Shown here piece by piece: positions 38,691 through 50,245 of a stretch of 64,000 bases of DNA; the first letter of the stretch is position 1; every line of letters begins with the position of its first letter. This DNA comes from Manduca sexta. Taxonomy: Eukaryota; Arthropoda; Insecta; Lepidoptera; Sphingidae. A program made the position numbers and the translations under genes. The DNA lies in NCBI RefSeq assembly GCF_014839805.1, contig NC_051140.1, forward strand, positions 10,685,826 to 10,749,825, in the 5' to 3' direction. The notes beneath the pieces are model-generated. The model did no database searches, had not been told where the DNA came from, and worked only from the letters and a program-made list of their open reading frames with translations.

Positions 38691-41600
38691 TTAAGCGACG
38701 CATAACAACTCTATCTACCGGAATGTTTAGTTCCTTGTCTTGTTTATGTCTTCGGAACTTCATGTACATGCGAAGACTTGGCAATAATAAAATGTTACAT
38801 TTGTTATTGTTTGTTTCCGTGACTGTTTCTAGGAAGTGGAATAAGAAATTGTATGAAAGTACGGGTAATCGTGGAAGGATAGAAAATATTTTAAGAAATA
38901 TATACTTTTTTAAGAAATAAAGAGGATTTAGTGATCTTCCCCACACTAGATATAAAGAAGTCTCTATAGGTACATATATAGATTTGAAAATATATCGGTA
39001 ATTTGTGACATAAAATGTACCGACCTTTAAAACAATATTTATTTGTATTCGGAAAGGACGCCGTAAAAATCATTCAATAAGATCTTAAAATTTTAACTGG
39101 ATATCCAATATAACGTCACTTAGGTTAACTTTTCTCAGAGTATTTATTGCCATTTATATGCGAATTTTGAAGACTTGTTTTCCCTTTAAGCATAATGAGA
39201 CATATTTGAGCCATTTAATATTTCATTCTACACTTAGCTCATGATTCGGGTTATTAACTCACATTATAGATGTCTTTAATATTTATGCATAAAACATCAG
39301 CGCATAATAAGCGCTAATACCATGAATTACAGCGTTGAAATCCTAAGTCAGAATATTCCGCACTAACGGACGTGGATGTTGACCCAAACACCGGTGGACA
39401 ACAATGAATCGCAATCAAAGTTGGCGAAACTCACTGCACCGGTTTACCTACTGCTCTATATTGTTTAAATACACACAATTGTGTTTGTACGTCCACACTA
39501 CGTCTGCAGCTTTCCAGTTACACGCTAGATTAATGAAACGTACGGATCACTCGGCTTGACTGTTGTTTATTCGAACACGACTACTGTGGATAGGAAAGAG
39601 ACTGATTTTAATCATTTTGGGCTGATAAAATAAATGTAATATAATATATAAAGGATATCTGATTTTAAAATCAAAAGATTTTTTTGAATCAAAATTCGTA
39701 GGTGTTGCCACTATGTTATATAACTTGTTATTTACATCTAATCATTTACTTACATTATTAAGTTTATAGAAATTCAAAATTTCTTGAATGTAGAAAAAGT
39801 TTAAAATAAAACTATTACTACAAAAATAACGAATAATTTTCTATTCAAAAACACGTATGAAATTTTACGATCTGTAATAAAAATATACAATTCGAAATTC
39901 CACTTCCTTAAACTATTATAGTTGATATTGTAGAAAAATGATTCGCGCGATTTGGCATCATCTCTAAAACTAGTGACATTTATAAATACAAATCTTTTTA
40001 TTTTATTGAAGTTTCTTTATGTATTGTTTGATATTTTGCCTGTAATTTTGAACGATAGGAAACACGTATTATAAAGGTTTTCATTTTCAAAATCAGTATA
40101 AATTCTGTCGAAATAACATATATAACTTATCTACGGATATAATGAAATTAAATTATTAATTCATGATTGATTTCAATATTGCTTAGCAACAAATCTCTGT
40201 CAGTATTTAAATCCTATCTCGTTTCCAGTTGGTTGACCCGGGGCGGATTTCACTTCGATACATTGTTAAAATTAATCGATCGATCTCCGAGGCTGAGTAA
40301 TCTAAACAAAGTCTGCTATCTGTTAAGGTGTATTTGCAAAGTTGCAGAGATTTTGATTTTGTTATTTGTACAGATTCCGTGAAGTAATTAAACAGACCGA
40401 TAAAGAAATAACATAAAAATAATAGTTCAGCAATTTATCTTTAAGTATTTATGCTTTTTTATTATTTCATCATCTGATGAAAAAAAATCTAAGCATAGTC
40501 AAAGCTATTTCCTTGGGTTTCATCTAACCTAACATCACATAATATATTAAAATCTAGTGACTTAAAAAAAAACAACATAGTAGCAAGTTAGCAACGTAAG
40601 ATCTAGTCAATGTACCTAAAGAAAATATCGTAAGTGCGCCAGCCAAGGAATCAATTGAAACATGTGGACCAATAAGTGTTAACCGGGGAGCGATTCCTTC
40701 AACTATTGTTGCTCGACCGCCCACTCCGGCGGCGACGCGGACTGAATCCCAAGCAGCTGATGTGTTTACCACGAGCTTACGTTGGGCCGAGCTTTCGTCG
40801 CGTTATTTTTAGGCTTAAAACAATTTTAGTAATGGTGGTATATGTTCCCTAATTGGATATTTGTCGTCGTAAACAACTCTGATCTGGAAAAAAAATCTAT
40901 TTGTATCATTTTCCAGGTAGGACTGTTTTCAGCCATTGTTATATAAAAATATTATATCATGATAGCTGGATATATTCTATTGTTTATTTAATTCTGAGTT
41001 ATTGAATGATTAACTTCTTAACTTTCGTTCATTAATGCCCTATTACCGAGTATGGCAAATTAATAGTGTTTCCTTATTAAAAGACAAAAGCCTGACAGAT
41101 AAAATGAAATTAAAACATAACTTTTTATATCGCTCCACTTTGTATTGTACTATTCTTGACCAAGGACGAGCTAAATACTTTTCCAAGCTATGATCTCACC
41201 TCGCTAGCGGTCTTCATAGATTATAAGTACCATCTTACATGCACAATGTAAAATAGATCTCATTAATCTTTTGATAAAAGATTTGAAGAAGAAAAAATGG
41301 AGGCGAAAAGCCGACCGCGACTTTTCACTTGAGAATCGAACAATACTCGAATGAACGCAGCGCGAAACACAGTACAGGGTTAAGAATTTCTTTGAAATCT
41401 ATCTGATATCGAACTAACCAATTCGTAGCAAACTCTGTGATGGCTTTTAACGAAAACTAAATTTAGCTTTTATTTGGAGTTTATTTTATTCCTTTACTTC
41501 GGATAAATGGAGATTAAAGTATCGTCGCAGTAAAACTTTGTGTATAGCAGATTTCATTAAAGTTTTAAATACAAGTTATAACCGACTCGAAACTTTATTT

Positions 41601-42200
41601 ATGTGCAAAGTTTATGTTATTTATTCTAATTGCCTTATAGTTGGATTAAATTTCTCTACAATTTGGACGACGGGACGGTTTTAATACTATTTTTAAATTA
41701 CATTTTTATTAGTATTTGTTCATAAGTATTAGACATAAATAATTCCTTTCTTTTTCTATCCCAAATGGTTTTGCTAAACGCCGACAGATCACATATGGAA
41801 CTTTAAAAATTTTGAGAGCACACAAATAAAAAAAAAGTGTTTTACTATTTTGTATGATAATACTGACGGTATTTGAATGACAAATCCCACGGTGAAATGA
41901 GTTCTAAAGTGTATGAATGAGGAAACTATACTTCAATAGCTCGTACCTGCAGAGATTTTTTGGTTGAACTATCCTTAAAGCCTATCCTTTGATAGGAATA
42001 ACGATATGATGTCATAGCAACAGTCAGCACCCATTAATTAAAAAAAATTAGATAACTCAATCCAGCAAGTGACACCAGCAATATTAAGCTGTGTTTAAAT
42101 AAGGATACAGGTTGTTCATTTCTTATTAATTTCAAAGTACGTAAGAATTCACAAAATTATTTTGACTCTGTCTCATAAAATTTTACCAATATTAATATAT
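38691..42200. other. Gene-free stretch with one G+C-rich patch
   Basis: No gene is recognised. At 40596-40812 a + strand frame is open for about 70 codons across a G+C-rich patch (ccgcccactccggcggcgac near 40720). I see no domain. The opposite frame (40554-40772) is also open, which points to composition rather than coding. Confidence 0.45.
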
Positions 42201-42204
42201 TTTC

Positions 42205-42271
42205 CGTATGTCAAAATTCGTCGAAACCCGTTCAGTTGTTTTTGCATTTATTTCTAAAAGACATACGAACG
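42205..42271 (-). repeat. Relic of a common lepidopteran short repeat
   Basis: gtcaaaattcgtcgaaaccc, then gttcagttgttttt and gcatttatttctaaaagacatac resemble the cgaaacccgttcagttgtttgc landmark of widespread lepidopteran Helitron- or MITE-like repeats, read on the minus strand. Boundaries are unclear. It abuts the SINE-B fragment that follows. Confidence 0.4.
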
Positions 42272-42310
42272 ATTTCTTTTAACTTTTGCGGTTATTGAAT
42301 CCTTCATTGC

Positions 42311-42490
42311 AGAATTTCGGCTACGGTGACCAATCTCAACGGAGATCAGCCAAGTACGCAGGAGATACTAGTGTATAAGTGTGTGCGCAAAACACAGGCA
42401 CTCTGTTGCTGTACTCTCATAGTCCGGTGAGACGGCAATCCGACGAAGATCGGAGATAGTTCAGGCGTAAGACCAACAGCTTTACGCTTT
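42311..42490 (-). mobile_element. SINE family B, 5'-truncated copy
   Basis: The reverse complement matches the second half of the element at 63401-63770: acgtaaagc...gttggtc (partly changed), cggattgccgtctcaccgga, ctatgagagt, aacagagtgc, tgcgcacac, ctcctgcgtacttggctgat, and ctccgttgagattgg. The tRNA head is missing, as expected of 5' truncation or decay. It encodes no protein. Confidence 0.87.
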
Positions 42491-44756
42491 TTTTCCACCA
42501 CATTTATTAAAGTACCTTAAATTCATACTGCGAAAGGTATTCATTTCCTAATTACTTTTTAATTATAAAAAGTAATTTATTATTAATTTAGTGTACCCTA
42601 AAGCTACTATTTGCGTTTTGCTCCTTAAAGTTGCGTGTTAAAGTTTATAATAATTGGCGGTATAACACTACGTAACAATTGAGTTCCGTACTTCATTATT
42701 ATTAATTGAAGATATATATTCAATATTTGATTTCGAAAAGATCTATGACCGTCAAATATTAACAAATCAATGTTCATCGTTATCATCAGTCACAGAAATT
42801 CAACTGATGTAAAGAATTAAAAAAAAATCAAACTAACAAATGATTTTGAGTTCAGTAGTTTTCCCGTGGCAGTGAATATTTTGTGCGATTTGTACTGTCT
42901 CCGCGTAATGTTACCTAACCGCAATCGGATGCGAGAATACAAAAACCAAATCCGAGCGGCCTCAGTCGCATCAATACAACGTTTTAAGTACATTATTTTT
43001 GGACTATACTATTTAAATTACGCCCTAGATTTTGCTGAGCAAGCGATGTTAGATCAGAAATATTGATGAAATTGTAAGGTTTAAATTAGATATTCTAATT
43101 AACCTTGCAAGTACCATACTGTGAAGTAAAAATACTGTTGTTTTTATTTACAGCATGAATGGGCCGGCTAAGTCGTTATATGACAGCTATGCTATTTGGT
43201 TCGTTTGCTGAGATTACAAGAGGTCAAACAAATAAATACCTATATATTGGAATTTAAAGTTTGGCACTTGTCTTGAGCCTACTATTATTTTATCTCCATA
43301 GCTGGTGGTTCTTACTTCCATTATGATTCATTTGTTTTTATTCTCTAAAGTTATAAAATACAGTAAATAGTTACGGCAACATGAAAAAAACAGTCCGAGA
43401 ATAAGAAATAGAATAAATCGTTTCTAGTACGTAAACACTAATGCAATATTGTAAACCATTCCTAAGAATAAATCACATACAATGTAAGTTTTGGTTTATT
43501 ATAAATTCATTATGGCTTTTCAGTATTATTGGTGCTAAAGCTTGTTTATTTTTCAACCATTCCCCATTAACCACTGTGTTTATGTTATTAAAAGATTTGT
43601 TATGAAACCGGTTGTGGAGTGGGTATTATAATCTTATGTGAAATCGTTTAGTAAATATTTTTATAGTTTATATATGTATAGTTAATGGATTCACTCAGGG
43701 TGTCAAAACAACAATGGGCTATTGTAAAGATCCAATTATCCAGAATATCTAAGTTTGTCATTTCCGTCGACTCTGGCTTGACATTTAATTATTTAAAGAT
43801 CTTCTCAGTTTAGCAACCTTTATGTCTTCTATGTGTTGGTTCTAAAGTTACCAAATACAATTTTATTTACATTGATAAAGTTTATTAATTGGATGTAATA
43901 TTCTGCCTCCATTTAACGATGTCGTTAATTGATCTAAAGGTTAACTTCCTTGATCAATGAATTCCAAATTTAGCTTCTGCGTGACATCTCACGAGAATGT
44001 ATTGGCTTATATCAACCAGCCTGCCATAACAATCCTCCGTGTTGGGATCGTTTGGTTAACTGGCAGTAATAACGGAGCAGTGCCCACTAACCGCCCGTAT
44101 TCCTTGGGTGCGTCACAGCCAATATAAACCAATTGAGACTAGCATCCTGAAATTGTATTGCAATAAACGTAGCATGTGGTCACCGGCCATGCTATTGTAC
44201 TGTATTAAAGTTAATCAATAACAGCGATAATGCTATCGTCTACCGTTCTAACAGTCGATTGTTGGGTACGACTTAATCGGTCCTATTGTGTTGGTGGCAT
44301 TCGGCTAATGTTCTATAATAGGTGCTGTTTGTTTGTTATTTGATAAATGTTTGTTTAATCTGTTTGATCGTCAGTTTTATGTAAACTTTTTATAAATTAC
44401 CTTCATAAAAATTTTAAAGAGTCTTTATAATAATTGAGAATTGTCTACATTATAAATTGAAATCTTGCGGACAAAGCCGTTAATGTTATTAACTATTCAT
44501 ATTAATATTAACACACGTGGAGAAGAAAATTATTGTACAGCTTAAAATATATTAAATATTTACGTAGTGAAGTAGTTACTAGAAATTTCCCAGCGGTGTT
44601 GCTCAAACCAGTGTTCGTCCTTACCAACCTGTGAGCAGATTAATAAACAATAGTTCTTTTATACAGATATTATTTACACCCTTATACCTGTGTTTAGCAT
44701 ATTGAATACCGCTACTTTTAATGATCGTATATTAAAAACATTATAAAATTCATATA
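42491..44756. other. Gene-free stretch
   Basis: No gene or transposon is recognised. A G+C-richer patch lies at about 44010-44130 without identifiable motifs. Confidence 0.45.
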
Positions 44757-44905
44757 ATAATAATATGATGTGCATAGGCTTCCTCTAAAGATCCAGCGTG
44801 TTCTTTCTACGTATAACAAGTTTGACCACGGCCTAGGGAAAGGCCTACATTCTGCAGTGGACTTCATGTGGCTGATGATAATAATGGTGATGAATATGAT
44901 GTACT
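44757..44905. mobile_element. Two RTE-type LINE tails in inverted arrangement
   Basis: On the + strand, 44837-44875 encodes GKAYILQWTSCG and a stop, followed by tgatgataataatggtgatga. This is the same ORF2 end and tail as at 38541-38690. On the minus strand, 44762-44795 carries a second, more decayed match to the preceding codons (tggatcttt...ggaagcctatg), so the two pieces point outward from a centre near 44815. This may be two insertions or an inversion of one. The + strand match is secure; the minus strand one is weaker. Confidence 0.65.
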
Positions 44906-46300
44906 GTATATATACTTGATGTAATTGTTGATATATATTTTTCCTTGTTGGCAATATTTTTATATGGGTGTGACGCAAAATGGAACAAAGCAAGGAAATG
45001 ACACAATAAAAAAAATTGCCATGCTTTTTTTTGTTTCAATTACTTATACTTAATATTTGATGCCATCGCCACTTTAATGGAAGGCCAATTTTATATGCTC
45101 GTTGTCGCTAGTTGAGTTCAACAACGTTCTTCCTAACTACAGTCTATTGAATTCAATTTAATATGAGCTATCTGGAACGCTCGACGCATGCACAAATGCT
45201 GAGCACATGACAGCGGTTGTGTGAAACGTTTTTATTGATGCTCGCCAATTGACGGCCGCTGCGAGCAAATAGAGGTTCCACGAACGTTCTATGAAACAGT
45301 ACGGAATCATTCTGATATTCCCTGTTTTAAAACATTTTTCTTTTAAATTTATTACTGGACATTTTATGGTTTAATAAGCTTCAGATATATCATACACGTA
45401 ACCAGCCTCAAAAGAAAAGGAATAGAGAATAGTGAAAGTTACTGAACGTCTAGAATTGTTAATCATTATATGAATAGTAGCAACAAACAGGCCCTAACGT
45501 AAGATTTTTGTGACACAAAGATAATATCTCGGCCAATCCTAGGTGTTTAAGCATAAATCATTATTTAAAAATTCTCATTACTTTTTTTTATATATGGTTA
45601 TTCTAATTCCACCGACATGTCTATTTCTACTTTTTATCTAGGGTAAAGGGGCACAAATTTTTCCTTTAATTCAAAGGTTAAGTTTAAGCTCTGTATGAAA
45701 GCAGAAGGAAAATTTTATTTCAAACGATGTGTCATTTTTAGTCACTGTACCAAGTGAACTATCAATAAATTATTTCCATCTGGTGAGTGGAAATGTGATT
45801 TTTCTGGTTTGGCCATCTCTATCGTGCGACCATCCCACCCGTTTTATATTTAAACTAGTATCAAAGTTTAATGCCTCCAAAATTGTTTATGAAAATGACA
45901 AATAATTAATTGAAATTATTTTCAATTTACAAATTAAATTGCCATACGATCATAATTCATGCAGTAAGTTCTAGTAGTGAAGGCGAATATGCTAAGGTCG
46001 CCCGCATGACATTGCGATAATAACAGGCATGTTTGCAGGCTATCATGTGTGCAACCTAAATATGTAAATGCGTGGAAAGTAGGTGATTTCAATTCATTCA
46101 TCTCGCAGACCCATTACTTACACATGAGACACATCATTCACTCAATTGCTGTTATTTATGCTACTAAGAGAATTCCCCTACTGGGAACATAATTATTATC
46201 TTTCGAAGCATTTAGGGATGAGAGATTTTAGTAGATATTAGTACAAATGTACGCAGTGTCTCTCCATGGATTATTAAAACCTGCGTCTTGATGGCAGAAG
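44906..46300. other. Gene-free stretch with one hairpin
   Basis: No gene is recognised. A perfect 7-bp hairpin, tgctcgc (45239-45245) against gcgagca (45261-45267), surrounds a GC-rich 15-nt loop in a G+C-richer patch (45160-45310). Confidence 0.45.
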
Positions 46301-46319
46301 TTATACAAGTACTTATCAA

Positions 46320-46524
46320 TTGACCTACGAGCCCCACAATTTAATCCCACATTTGTCTAGTCCTTTGGGGTTAGGGCCTTCGCTAATCTCTGTTGATAAC
46401 GAAAACCACTCAAATTATCACATTGAATCACGTGAGGTGTGTTGGGGAAAGGGACAGGAAGTCCCCCATGCCCAGAGATTATCTCGTAGGCTCGTACAAA
46501 TATTCTAATTATTATTATTATTAT
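46320..46524 (+). repeat. Possible retroposon end with (ATT)n tail
   Basis: A 190-bp block more G+C-rich than its flanks ends in an (ATT)n tract at about 46508-46524, the kind of tail seen on SINE-C here. I do not recognise the body (landmarks gttagggccttcgctaat and cccatgcccagagattatc), and no target duplication is visible. Confidence 0.3.
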
Positions 46525-46989
46525 GCAAATAAATGGTAAAAGCGTTTATTTTTGGTTCATAAGTTTATAGTGACCCTAATATTATTGTCATACATATTAC
46601 GCAAATTTCCTTTCAATGTTTTTGTATAAAAAGTTAACCCACGTCTAAATTGATTAGCATATCGTTCGTTCCATATTAGTAAATACTTCTATTTACTGCG
46701 AACATATTTACATCGATATCCGTAACCAATCTTTACTCATGGTATCGATCGCCATTTGTTTCAATCAAATCGTTATGTCCTCACATTGGTCCGCACATAA
46801 ATTATTTATTATCATCCCGTTCAATTGTTTAGGGACATACATACATATTGGCCGAATAATTGATAGCTATTGAGTGCGCTGACAGCTGTTGATAGAGTCA
46901 TTAATTGTTTTATGTGATTTATTGGCTGCGAGTGATATGTGCTCCAAATGGCAGCGTCTTATTGATACGCATTTGTCTTCAAGGGTTCT

Positions 46990-47282
46990 TATTTTATTTT
47001 TACATACATACATACATAACATCACGCATTTATCCCCGAAGGGGTATGCAGAGGCGCAACTAAGGCACCCACTTTTCGCCAAGTATGTTCCGTCCCATGA
47101 TGTGATAGGGGGCGAGCCTATCGCCATATCGGGCACAAATTTCAGACTCCGGGCTGATACTGAGCAGAAAAACCCAAATATCACTTTGCCCGACCCGGGA
47201 TTCGAACCCAGGACCTCAGAGCGCTATTGTACCGGACATGCAATACAACTACGCCACCGAGGCAGTCAGTATTTTATTTTTA
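46990..47282 (-). mobile_element. SINE family A, full-length, minus strand, with target-site duplications
   Basis: Reverse-strand copy of the element at 2281-2583, body 47003-47269. Read on the minus strand, it starts gcctcggtggcgtagttg with an A box (complement of 47246-47256) and B box ggttcgaatcc (47198-47208), then gggtcgggcaaagtgat, cagcccggagtctga, tgtgcccgatatggcgat, cgaaaagtgggtgcc and a (GTAT)n tail (47003-47018). It is flanked by a perfect 13-bp duplication, tattttattttta, at 46990-47002 and 47270-47282. The B box is the exact Pol III consensus. The long open frame crossing it (46889-47407) is a by-product and not a gene. Confidence 0.95.
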
Positions 47283-47315
47283 TTATTTTATATTTAGTTG
47301 CTAAAATGGTAAAAG

Positions 47316-47622
47316 CTTTTTTTTATTGCTTTGACAGACGAGACGAGCTTGCCGTTAGTCTGATGGTAATACGACTGCCCATAAACAGTAGAAACATCAT
47401 CCAATAACTTAAATTACAAAGTATTGTTGAGTATTCCACTGCCCTCGCCATCCTGAGACATGAGATGTTAAGTTCTATTATGTCCAGTAGTTACACTGGC
47501 TACAATGTTCTTTAAACCGGAACACAACAGCGACTACACACTGCTGGTTGGCGGCAGAAATAGATATTGTGGTTGTACCTATCCAGGCAGACTCGCACAT
47601 ATGACAGACCTGCCACCAGTAA
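47316..47622 (+). repeat. Lepidopteran BMC1-like/unclassified repeat (family E)
   Basis: The block runs from ttttattgctttgacagacg through gagcttgccgt, ctgatggtaatacga, cactgccctcgccatcctga, ttaagttctattatgtccag, gcggcagaaatagatat and gtggttgtacctatccaggc to gccaccagtaa. The order of landmarks resembles the repeat I remember next to BMC1-type LINE sequences of silkworm and relatives. Only one copy occurs here. Class and orientation are not settled. It begins about 35 bp after the target duplication of the SINE-A, so two insertions sit side by side. Confidence 0.6.
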
Positions 47623-48505
47623 GTTGGGCTAGTTAGCTCTGCAAAATAGCTTTAGGAATACAACACTATCATTCTGTCATAATGTTACTTCAATGCGAGG
47701 GCGTAGCAAAATTAAAAAAAATACCTATCATAATTCATATATATTTGGTTTTACTTGCGTTTTTATCAACGAAGACTGATTCTTCCGCCATCGCCATGCA
47801 TTCTATTTGCAGAGTCCTTTGGGATTCCATATGATGGAAACTTCGATTGATATGATCTATTGCAATACCAAGGCAGGTTTATTTAAAAAGCGTGAGATAC
47901 GTATCTATTTCTGCATGACCTAGTGCGCGTTAGCAGACGTTACACACCTTTAAAATTCTTCTTGAAGAATCTTTTGAATGAACGTTTCCCCTCTATGTTT
48001 TCCTCACGTATCTTTATTTAATAATGAGCACAATAACCCAATAGACCTATTAATCGTATGGTGATTCAAAGCTAAACAAAGATCCCCTAACACCTCTTAT
48101 CTAAATCGGTACACACGATTGATTATAATTATCTAAATTCATACGCTTGTATTAGATTGACAACAATATCGTTGTTCGCGTAATGAATACATTAAAACAG
48201 TTTGTCGTCGCTTCGTGATTGATAGCCGCTGTAATTAATTTCACATCAGATAAGTTGACAGTTTGGACAAACTGAGCTGGGCTTGATTACGCAACGCTTT
48301 ATTATAAGTAAATTATCTTTGAACACCATGGTAGATGTGGTTCTAGGCTTATTTCTCGCTGAGTTTTATGGTGTGACATTTTAATTTGTGGAACGTAGTT
48401 TTCAAATTTAATATTTTAATTATAAGAATTCTAGAATTTTTAATACCGCAATCTTAATAAATTAAACATATTTTTTAACGGTTAAGTTAGTTCGTAGCAA
48501 AATAT
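47623..48505. other. Gene-free stretch
   Basis: I see nothing recognisable. TAAT-type homeodomain cores occur near 48150-48250, but at a density expected in A+T-rich DNA. Confidence 0.45.
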
Positions 48506-48884
48506 GTGAATATCATTGATAGCGGCGTGTCAAACAATTTTCACGGGAAAAGTAAGAGACATGATTACGACAGCTTATTTGAAAAAGGAACGATCTGCCG
48601 AGACCAATGTCAGCAGTTTTAAAGTCTTACTCCTCGGAGTTTTCGAAGTGCCCTTTGTATTATTAAAAATTATCTTTCGCTCTAACGGTGAAGGAAAACA
48701 TCGTACTACAAGAAAAGCTACATACCTTGTCTAAAAAAATCGAGGGTACGTACAGTCTATCAAACTGCACTAAGCCAGCGTGGTGGACTAATGCCTCTCT
48801 GTAGTAGAGGAGGTGCGTGTCTAGCAGTGGCCAGTATATAATACAGGGCTGATATTATTTATTATTATTATTAAGTGAATATCA
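48506..48884 (+). mobile_element. SINE family C, copy with altered head, target duplication visible
   Basis: The element starts agcggcg at 48521 and ends after gggctgatattatttatta near 48874. The 3' half is conserved: ctaacggtgaaggaaaacat, gccagcgtggtggactaa, gtagtagaggagg, tagcagtgg and agtatataatacagggctga. Between agcggcg and ctgccgagaccaatgt lies about 70 nt instead of the 30 or so expected, so the A-box region has been replaced or interrupted. Flanking repeats gtgaatatca at 48506-48515 and 48875-48884 mark it as an insertion; a few bases past the left repeat differ. Confidence 0.85.
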
Positions 48885-50016
48885 ATCCAACAATTATCTT
48901 GCGATTCACTCAAAATTTTACGTAATAGGACGTAACAGGTAAAGAAATAGATTATATAGAAAATTATTCTGAGTAAACTTATATGTAATCTTTATAATGA
49001 TATGTATGTATGTATGAAAATGTTCAACGTATACAAAATACATATCTCTATGTACATTTGTATATTTCATCCAAATTATATATCAATCCAAAGTATTTAG
49101 GTACTGATATATAACACCGAACTAGGTCCTAAGCTCAAGAAATTATTTCAAAGAAATATAATACGCCGTCTTAGTTCTAAACTTATATAAACGAATAATA
49201 AACCTCAATAAATGAAACTTTCTGCCAAGTTACGTCTACTGTTTACACAGCTTAATGGAATCAATGATCGTTCTAATTAAATTCCACCGGGCTTAGCATT
49301 CAATACCGCTGCCTTGTTGAATTATTTTTATTTATGTATCAAAAGATTGATTACAGCTCACTACGTTGTACGATTTTTGAGATATTTTCTTATAATTAAC
49401 TTAAAGGTTTCGTATACAATTCTTTCAAATATATTTAATGTACCTAATTAATGAAGAGCAGAGTCAGTGTCCTAATACAAGCATATTATATACGTTTTAC
49501 TATGTGTAAACCGTATTTGAAATTTTCTTTCATATTCTCTATATTCCGTATTTGAAATTATTTTCATATTAGATATGAAAAAATTATTATTACTTATTTA
49601 TAAAAATAAAGACAAGTTAGTACAGATAATGTTATTAAAAATGGCATTGCATATTCAATTTTCTTTGTTATGAGCAACAATATAGGAGGAACTGTAGTTT
49701 TATACCACAATAATTCTAACCAATATGATCGAAATTGTGTTGTGTGGCTGTTTGTTCCTCAAAACTACATAAAATAAAAATATTATATAAAGACTATTTA
49801 AATTAATAATGAGATTTGCTAAACAAACGTGAACTAATATTACAATGCTGCTTTTGTTTATTTAAACACTCCAATCCAGTTAAACATTACTTTTCCGATT
49901 CTGTGAATTTCTTTTGTACTAGGAAGCTACTTACCTCGCTATTAGTATTTTATGTCGGCAACAAACTGAGACCAGGTCATAGCCACAAGCAGGAAATAGT
50001 TTTTATTTCGTTTTAT
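48885..50016. other. Gene-free A+T-rich stretch with small repeats
   Basis: No gene is recognised. It holds a (tatg)n microsatellite at 49001-49016 and an imperfect tandem duplication of about 35 bp at 49511-49580, both halves starting ccgtatttgaaatt. Confidence 0.5.
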
Positions 50017-50245
50017 AGAGGCACGGCAGTCACTGCACCTGATGGTAAGTGGAGTGGAGTCTACTGATAGGAATCTAGGAATGTCTACTGATGAGAGATG
50101 GTTACCTCTCGGTCTGTTGGAGCTGGATATACACAGGCTGATCCCGGAACGCGAAACACTTACGTGGGCCACTATGGCGGGTTTTATCACCTTGTGTACG
50201 GTGGTCGCTATCCGGCCGGATATAAAATATATCCTACCACTAACA
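50017..50245 (+). repeat. Interspersed repeat family D, copy 2
   Basis: Same family as 31501-31716 and 56064-56310. Landmarks in order: ggcacggcagtcactgcacc, tgatggtaagtggagtggag, gatgagagatggttacctc, ggatatacacaggctgat, cccggaacgcgaaacactta, cgtgggccacta, cttgtgtacggtggtcgcta, and tccggccggatataaaatat. The overlapping open frames in this interval follow from the repeat and are not genes. A T-rich run (atagtttttatttcgtttta) lies immediately to the left. Confidence 0.85.

Noticed and set aside
38382..38705. 107-codon and 100-codon open frames around 38.4-38.9 kb
   Set aside because: They overlap the RTE tail in the wrong frame or on the opposite strand. The correct frame of the RTE end is recognisable and contains a stop.
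46889..47407. 172-codon open frame, the longest in the window
   Set aside because: It runs across the antisense strand of the SINE-A copy and its flanks. Its residues come from the SINE's tRNA head and body, and the target duplications show the core is an insertion.
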